Source: an uncultured Alphaproteobacteria bacterium (GTDB lineage Bacteria; Pseudomonadota; Alphaproteobacteria; RUG11792). Taken from it: a DNA stretch of 56,858 nt. The notes beneath the pieces are model-generated. The model was not told the DNA's origin and ran no database searches. It saw nothing but the letters and a program-made list of their open reading frames with translations. This document shows positions 51,686 through 56,858 of the stretch, in pieces. The first letter of the stretch is position 1. Every line of letters starts with the position of its first letter. The translations under genes and the position numbers were made by a program. The DNA lies in the NCBI GenBank assembly GCA_910588255.1, contig CAJUOM010000003.1, positions 1-56,858 on the forward strand. The letters run 5' to 3'.

Positions 51686-54600
51686 TTTTATCTGAGGTTT
51701 GTGTAAAGAGACCTGTTTTCGCTTGGGTTTTAACATTAATAGTTGTTCTATTAGGACTTGTTACGGGAGATCGTCTTCCTGTTCGCCAATATCCAAAAAT
51801 GGAAAAAAACCATGTTACCATAAAAATGTCATATCACGGAGCAGGTCCTGAAATTATAGAAAGTCAAATTACAAGAGTTATTGAAGAAGCGGTTGCTGGA
51901 ATTGAAGGAATTGAATCAATACAATCAAAAAGCAGTAGTGAAACAAGTGAGGTCTCTATCGAAATTGCAGATGGAAGAGATCTTGATTCTGCAACAAATG
52001 ATATCAGAGACAGATTGAGCAAATGGCGAGACAGATTTCCGGATGCTGCTCAGGAAGCTATCTTAACCAAAGCTGGATCTAATGAAAAATCTATAATTTC
52101 TCTTGCTTTAATAAGCTCGAAATTAAGTGAAAGTGAGCTTTATGCATATGCACAAAACGAAATAAGTCACACTTTAGAAGCTGTTCCCGGAGTTGCAAGG
52201 ATAGATGTTTATGGAGCCGGAGATTATCAAATGTCAATTTCTCTTGATCCGCAAAGAATGGCTTTTTACAATTTAACTGTCATTGATGTTATTAATGCAT
52301 TGAAAAGGCAAAATGTTGAAAGTCCTGCCGGAAAGATTATTAATAAAGACCGAGAATATGTTGTGACGACTATTGCGGATTTGCAAACTCCGGAAGAATT
52401 CGATGAAATTCCTATTGTTAATAAGAAAAATAATATTGTAAAGTTGAAAGATATTGGTATTGCCAAGTTAGATAAGAGTAATAAAAAAGTGATGGCAAGA
52501 TTTAATGGAGAAAAAGTTGTGACATTATCTGTCATAGCTCAAACTTCTGCAAATCCAATCCAAGTCGCTCGCGGAATAAAGGATAAATATGATGAACTTC
52601 AAATGCAAATTCCAGCTGATATCAAATTCAGCGTGGCATACGACAGTACGACTTTTATAGAACGCTCTTTGCATGAAGTTTACCACACAATATTTGAAGC
52701 CGTACTTCTGGTTGTATTGGTTGTTTTCATGTTTTTACGATCATTTAGAGCAGCTCTTATTCCTTTAATTACTGTTCCAATATCTCTTATTGGATCGTTA
52801 TTTATTATGTATTTATGTGGTTTTACACTTAACAGTATGACTTTGATGAGTATGGTTTTGGCAATAGGATTGGTTGTTGATGATGCAATTGTTATTCTTG
52901 AAAATGTTTATAAATATATAGAGCGGGGTTTTCCTTCAATAAAAGCCGCAATTGAAGGGACAAAGGAAGTCAGTTTTGCTGTTATTGCTATGACACTCAC
53001 ACTTTGCGCTGTTTATGCTCCAGTGGCATTAGCAAAAGGAGAGACCGGAAAATATCTGAAAGAATTCTCCATTACATTAGCCGGAGCTGTTTTGTTATCA
53101 GGTTTTGTTGCTTTGACCCTTTCTCCTATGATGTGTTCCAGAGTTTTGGAAGAAAAAGAAAAACAAAATTCCCATAAACTTTCTCTATTTTTCTCAAATC
53201 TTTTACAAAAACTTGACGCTTCTCGGTTCATAAAAGTTTTAGAACAAAAATACTCTACTTTGTTAGACAAAGCTTTGGATAATAGAAAATACGTGGTTTT
53301 CATTGCAATTATGTTTTCGGCTTTCGGATACTTAACCTATTATTTTATGCCGAGTGAGCAAAAACCTTATCAAGATGTAGGAATGTTTAGTTATGAGGGG
53401 CATGGTCCTCAGACTGCAACTTTGAATTTCACGCAAAGATATGTTGATGCAATAGACAAAGTTATTTCCCAAGTTCCTGAAATAGAATCTAGGGAATATA
53501 TCATTACAAATCCGACATTTGAGGGAGTTGCTATTATAAAAGATAAATGCGGGAAATCTACAGAAGAAATTATGAAAGGAATTGTAGAGAAAAGCAATGA
53601 AGTTTCAGGTATTGATGTTAGATTTAGTTCAGGAAGGGGTGGAGGAGATGATAGTTCAAGGTTGGTTACATTTGTTGTAAGAGGGAACAAATCACATAGG
53701 GAATTACGTGAAATATCAAATAATTTAGTTTCCGAGATATATGCAAGTGGTATTGTTCAAGCTGTTCGTTCGTCTGCAAGAAACGAAGCAGAAGACTACA
53801 CAATAGAAATATTACGTGATAAGGCATCTGCTTTGAATATAGAACCAAGAACAATATCTGACACGTTATCAGGCTTGATGCAAGGAAGTGTGGCAACTAA
53901 ATTCAAAAAAGATAACAAAATTTATGACGTGTTGGTGGAAATTGACCAGCAATATAAAAGATCTCCTGAACAATTGACTGATGTATATGTAAAAGCTTAT
54001 TCAGAAAGAAAAGAATTGCTTGTTCCTATAGCTGAATTGATCAATGTTCATGCAAGATCTGGCCCTGTTTCAATACATCGTTACAATAGGACTAGAGCTA
54101 ATACCATAATGCCGATTTTGAATGACACAACTTCTCTTGGAGATGCTATAAAAATCATCAGAGATATCGCTCACAAAACATTGCCTGATGATGTATTTAT
54201 TGAATTTATAGATGAGACTAAAAGATTCCTGACTGAATCAAACACTATGGCATTGATATTTATGTTGGCGCTAAGCTTCATTTATCTTGTTATGGCTGCT
54301 CAATTCGAAAGTTGGAAAGATCCTTTTATTATAATGTTGACTGTACCTTTAACATTAGTTGGAGGAGTAATAACCCTAGCTTGCGTAGATAGTACTATTA
54401 ATATGTTTTCTAATATAGGATTCTTGACTTTGATAGGTTTGATAACAAAACACGGAATATTAATTGTCGATTTTGCAAACAAACTTTCAGAAAAAGGAAA
54501 AACTCATAAAGAGGCAATAAAGGAAGCGGCGATTATGAGATTGCGGCCTATTTTGATGACGACATTTGCAATGGTTTTAGGAGCACTTCCTTTGGCTTTG

Positions 54601-54786
54601 GCAAGAGGAGCTGGCTGTGAGATACGTATACCTCTTGGAGCTGTTATTGTTGGAGGAATGACTGTTGGAACTTTATTTACTATTTTCGTTGTTCCAGTTG
54701 TATATACGTACATTTCTGAAGCTGATTTCCAAAAAGTTAAACAGTTTGTAATTGAAAAAAGTATGCGTTGCATCATAAAAAGATAA
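51682..54786 (+). CDS. RND family efflux permease (HAE1/AcrB-like)
   Basis: An inner-membrane proton-driven pump subunit. The 1034-aa product is the normal length, with 12 transmembrane segments and two large periplasmic loops. The proton relay is present in TM4 as AIGLVVDDAIVILENVYKYI (double Asp), and the symmetric GLITKHGILIVDFANKL lies in TM10. N-terminus FAWVLTLIVVLLGLVTGDRLP and PILMTTFAMVLGALPLALA are typical. It overlaps its adaptor by ATGA; no outer-membrane TolC gene is in the window. Confidence 0.96.
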   Translation: MILSEVCVKRPVFAWVLTLIVVLLGLVTGDRLPVRQYPKMEKNHVTIKMSYHGAGPEIIESQITRVIEEAVAGIEGIESIQSKSSSETSEVSIEIADGRDLDSATNDIRDRLSKWRDRFPDAAQEAILTKAGSNEKSIISLALISSKLSESELYAYAQNEISHTLEAVPGVARIDVYGAGDYQMSISLDPQRMAFYNLTVIDVINALKRQNVESPAGKIINKDREYVVTTIADLQTPEEFDEIPIVNKKNNIVKLKDIGIAKLDKSNKKVMARFNGEKVVTLSVIAQTSANPIQVARGIKDKYDELQMQIPADIKFSVAYDSTTFIERSLHEVYHTIFEAVLLVVLVVFMFLRSFRAALIPLITVPISLIGSLFIMYLCGFTLNSMTLMSMVLAIGLVVDDAIVILENVYKYIERGFPSIKAAIEGTKEVSFAVIAMTLTLCAVYAPVALAKGETGKYLKEFSITLAGAVLLSGFVALTLSPMMCSRVLEEKEKQNSHKLSLFFSNLLQKLDASRFIKVLEQKYSTLLDKALDNRKYVVFIAIMFSAFGYLTYYFMPSEQKPYQDVGMFSYEGHGPQTATLNFTQRYVDAIDKVISQVPEIESREYIITNPTFEGVAIIKDKCGKSTEEIMKGIVEKSNEVSGIDVRFSSGRGGGDDSSRLVTFVVRGNKSHRELREISNNLVSEIYASGIVQAVRSSARNEAEDYTIEILRDKASALNIEPRTISDTLSGLMQGSVATKFKKDNKIYDVLVEIDQQYKRSPEQLTDVYVKAYSERKELLVPIAELINVHARSGPVSIHRYNRTRANTIMPILNDTTSLGDAIKIIRDIAHKTLPDDVFIEFIDETKRFLTESNTMALIFMLALSFIYLVMAAQFESWKDPFIIMLTVPLTLVGGVITLACVDSTINMFSNIGFLTLIGLITKHGILIVDFANKLSEKGKTHKEAIKEAAIMRLRPILMTTFAMVLGALPLALARGAGCEIRIPLGAVIVGGMTVGTLFTIFVVPVVYTYISEADFQKVKQFVIEKSMRCIIKR

Positions 54787-54795
54787 TCAAATTTT

Positions 54796-54865
54796 GATAA
54801 AAACACATAAAATTTTATGGGACTTTTTAGAATTTGACATGCAGGAATTGAGTTGTATATCTTAA
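54796..54865 (+). repeat. Dispersed repeat fragment, copy H (palindromic end and -35)
   Basis: Ten bases after the RND stop: CATAAAATTTTATGGGACTTT, a near-perfect palindromic end (cut here: CATAAAATTTTATGGGACTT), then TTGACA at 54834-54839. The -10 region is degraded (TATATC/TATCTT) and no GC hairpin follows. Orientation equals the flanking genes. The rest of 54866-55218 is AT-rich; GTGTCTTGCGC near 54972 and a -10-like TAAAAT near 55186 before tgt are the only marks I see. Confidence 0.7.
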
Positions 54866-55218
54866 ATTAAGAATGCATGATGATGTTTGCTGAGAATTAA
54901 TAATTTTTTCAAAAGGAACGAGAAAATAGGAATTGATTTCGTCTTTCGGAATATAATAATTGGAGTTAGAGTGTCTTGCGCTATGGTGCGAGCCACGTAC
55001 TCAAAAAAACTATCCAAAAAATACTTTTAATTGATTATTGGCAAATTATAAAACGACCTTAATAGGAAAAATTATATATTATAAATGGAGCATAATTTGC
55101 AAAGAATTATATAAATTTTAGCTAAAAATGTAAATTTGTAGTAAGTGATTTAAAAAATATGTTTAGATTTTCTAAATTTTTTGATAAAATATGTCAAATT
55201 CTTTAATCTTATGATTAT

Positions 55219-56400
55219 ATGTTTAAGTTTGAGATACTTTCTAAAAGCAAGAAAAGCGATGCAAGGCTAGGTAAAGTTCACACACCTCATGGAATAATTA
55301 ATACTCCGGCTTTTATATTTTGTGGAACAAAAGCTAATGTGAAGGGAATTACAACTGAGCAACTGAAATCGGAAGGTACGCAGATTATTCTATCAAACAC
55401 ATATCATCTTATGTTGCAACCTGGAAGTGAACTTATAAAATCTGCTGGAGGATTGCATAAATTCACAGGTTGGGATGGTCCTATGTTCACAGATTCTGGA
55501 GGATTTCAAGTATTTAGTTTAGGATATGGTAGTGTTAATGCTGAAATAAAAGGGTCTCAACAAATAAAAGGGAAAAAAACATTGTTGAAACTGACTGAAA
55601 ACGGTGCTCGATTCAGATCATATATTGATGGAAATATTATCACATTAACACCTGAACTGTCAATGAGAATACAAATGGATTTAGGCGCAGATATAATTGT
55701 TTCATTTGATGAATGTACTCCATATCATGTTAACAAGATCTATACTGCTAATTCCATGGAGAAGAGCAAAAGATGGGCTTTGAGATCATTAAATACAGTA
55801 AAACAATATGGAAATAATACCCAAGCGCTTTTGGCCGTCATACAAGGCGGTGTTTACGAAGATCTGAGAAAAGAGAGTGCTAAATTTGCAAATGAAAATG
55901 ATTTCAGTGGATTTGCAATAGGCGGATCTCTTGGAAAAACTTGTGAAGAAATGTATGATATTGTTGAAATGACAAGTAAAATGCTAGATAAAACAAAATA
56001 TGTTCATCTGTTGGGGATAGGCGGAATTGCAGATATATTCAATGGTGTAAAATGTGGCATTGATACTTTTGATTGTGTTGCTCCAACAAGAATAGCAAGA
56101 CATGGCACCGCTATAGTGAAAAAACGTGAATTGCAAGATATAAATAAGACACATTTAAATCTTAATAATTCTACTTTTCAAAAAGATTTTTTTCCAATAA
56201 GTCCTTCTTGTGATTGTTATACTTGCAGAAATTTTTCTCGTGCTTATATACATCACTTACTGCGAGCAAAGGAAATACTTGCAGGAACGTTAGTTTCCAT
56301 ACACAATATCAGAACTATGAATCGATTAATGGAAGATATACGAAGATCCCTTGAAAAAGATAATTTAGAAGAAGCATATAAAGATTGGTGTGAAGTTTAG
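55219..56400 (+). CDS. tgt: tRNA-guanine transglycosylase (queuosine)
   Basis: Exchanges G34 of GUN-anticodon tRNAs for preQ1. The 393-aa product has LSNTYHLMLQPG, the catalytic region FTDSGGFQVFSLG, SFDECTPYH, VIQGGVYEDLR, LGIGGI, the nucleophile segment FDCVAPTRIARHG and the zinc site CDCYTCRNFSRAYIHHLL with a later His. Full length. No Shine-Dalgarno is visible before the ATG at 55219. Confidence 0.97.
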   Translation: MFKFEILSKSKKSDARLGKVHTPHGIINTPAFIFCGTKANVKGITTEQLKSEGTQIILSNTYHLMLQPGSELIKSAGGLHKFTGWDGPMFTDSGGFQVFSLGYGSVNAEIKGSQQIKGKKTLLKLTENGARFRSYIDGNIITLTPELSMRIQMDLGADIIVSFDECTPYHVNKIYTANSMEKSKRWALRSLNTVKQYGNNTQALLAVIQGGVYEDLRKESAKFANENDFSGFAIGGSLGKTCEEMYDIVEMTSKMLDKTKYVHLLGIGGIADIFNGVKCGIDTFDCVAPTRIARHGTAIVKKRELQDINKTHLNLNNSTFQKDFFPISPSCDCYTCRNFSRAYIHHLLRAKEILAGTLVSIHNIRTMNRLMEDIRRSLEKDNLEEAYKDWCEV

Positions 56401-56686
56401 TTATTTTTTCAGAAAAACTTAAAAAATTATTTATTGATTCTCTCTACTAGATTAAAAATATTAAATATTTCTAGAGATAGAGAGATATTTTAAGTCTAAA
56501 ATTAAAAAAAAAGCTCTAAAAGTAATGGATGATACAAAAGATAGGAAGAACGGTTTTTTGAAATCTGGTTATAAATGGGTACGAAGGATAATGAAAAAGC
56601 GAGATAAAGGAAGTTTGTAATATTTATTTATGGCTACTTTCTTAAAAAGTTAAATTATTTTAGGATTAATAAAGCAACATATAAAT
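56401..56686 (+). other. Intergenic region after tgt, no gene supported
   Basis: AT-rich. A weak hairpin near 56463-56488 (AATATTTCT / AGAGAGATATT) could terminate tgt. A 31-codon frame at 56525-56620 has no Shine-Dalgarno and no recognisable product, so I do not call it. Confidence 0.4.
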
Positions 56687-56858
56687 CCCATAAAAGTTCC
56701 TAAAATTTTATAGGACTTTTTTGTTTTTGACATGGAAGAAAAGCAGGGGATATACTGAAAATATGGGGGATATATACAGGCGCGCGGCGTGTGGTAAAAT
56801 TAATGAGTATACCACACGCCGCGCACCCTCCATGTAACTCTCATATAATATATTATAT
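56687..56858 (+). repeat. Dispersed palindromic repeat, copy I (cut by window edge)
   Basis: Has the palindromic end (CCCATAAAAG ... TAAAATTTTATAGGACTTTT, 56687-56721), the promoter (56727-56756), and the inner hairpin GCGCGGCGTGTGGTA/TACCACACGCCGCGC (about 56782-56824), here perfectly paired. The outer stem differs from copy A (GGGGGATATATACAGG against CCCTCCATGTAA). The tail lies past the window end. Confidence 0.88.
56727..56756 (+). promoter_or_regulatory. Sigma-70-like promoter inside repeat copy I
   Basis: TTGACA (56727-56732), 18-base spacer, TATACT (56751-56756). Best -35 match of the family; the predicted transcript begins next to the GC hairpin, as in copies A and C. Confidence 0.65.

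Noticed and set aside
56525..56620. 31-codon ORF after tgt
   Set aside because: No Shine-Dalgarno, no recognisable product and location in decayed intergenic DNA.

Overview
The window reads as chromosome of an AT-rich, Gram-negative, probably host-associated alphaproteobacterium. Direct clues are a MucR/Ros-type regulator (a family centred on alphaproteobacteria), LpxI and LpxB of lipid A synthesis, the tRNA-Trp-secE-nusG order, a UhpC/GlpT-type sugar-phosphate antiporter, two dicarboxylate/amino-acid symporters, isolated type VI secretion (T6SS) genes, a DUF2608 HAD protein and many decayed exported genes. A Holosporales-like or Rickettsiales-like endosymbiont fits best; that assignment is inference.

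Layout. 0.3-12.3 kb (+): tRNA-Trp, secE, nusG, rplK, rplA, an L10 leader, rplJ, rplL, an attenuator, rpoB, rpoC, ruvX. 12.35-12.48 kb: a closed-stem candidate RNA in front of recA. 12.6-15.8 kb (+): recA, lpxI, dsbB, tssE and two small unknown ORFs. 16.4-20.3 kb (+): mreB, yggT, rsmA, rnhB and a tandem pair of membrane paralogues, the second frameshifted. 20.4-26.7 kb (-): eukaryotic-type phosphomannomutase, mtaB, MFS antiporter, dnaA, an IglE/TssJ-like lipoprotein, a SlyB-like lipoprotein and tRNA-Pro. 27.1-29.0 kb (-): lpxB, rimM, rpsP. 29.1-32.8 kb (-): an outer-membrane barrel followed by three exported-protein genes, all frameshifted. 33.0-37.5 kb (-): mucR, prepilin peptidase, lipA, alaS. 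38-44 kb: tRNAs (Gln, Glu, Lys, Gly), a symporter, a broken exported protein, a cupin, ychF, rpmG. 44-50.2 kb: a broken DUF2608 gene, second symporter, ftsY, murA, a coiled-coil exported protein, guanine deaminase and a small exported protein. 50.4-56.4 kb (+): an RND efflux pair and tgt.

The most unusual content is a dispersed intergenic repeat of about 340-360 bp (full copies near 16.1, 21.4 and 26.9 kb; one entering the right edge at 56.7 kb; fragments near 37.7, 39.6, 48.3, 50.2 and 54.8 kb). Each well-kept copy has the same parts in order: an AT-rich palindrome resembling a bidirectional terminator; a consensus-like sigma-70 promoter (TTGACA/T, 18 bp, TATACT); a GC-rich hairpin starting just after the predicted start site; and a conserved tail with smaller hairpins. 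The clear copies lie in the same direction as their flanking genes, usually just after a stop codon. I read them as candidate portable terminator-promoter-structured RNA cassettes.

A second pattern is decay confined to exported or membrane genes: at least eight single-base frame breaks fall in signal-peptide or hydrophobic proteins, while every housekeeping gene is intact. A 63-bp element shared by the minus-strand gene at the left edge and the broken exported gene at 40.0 kb suggests a common upstream control region.
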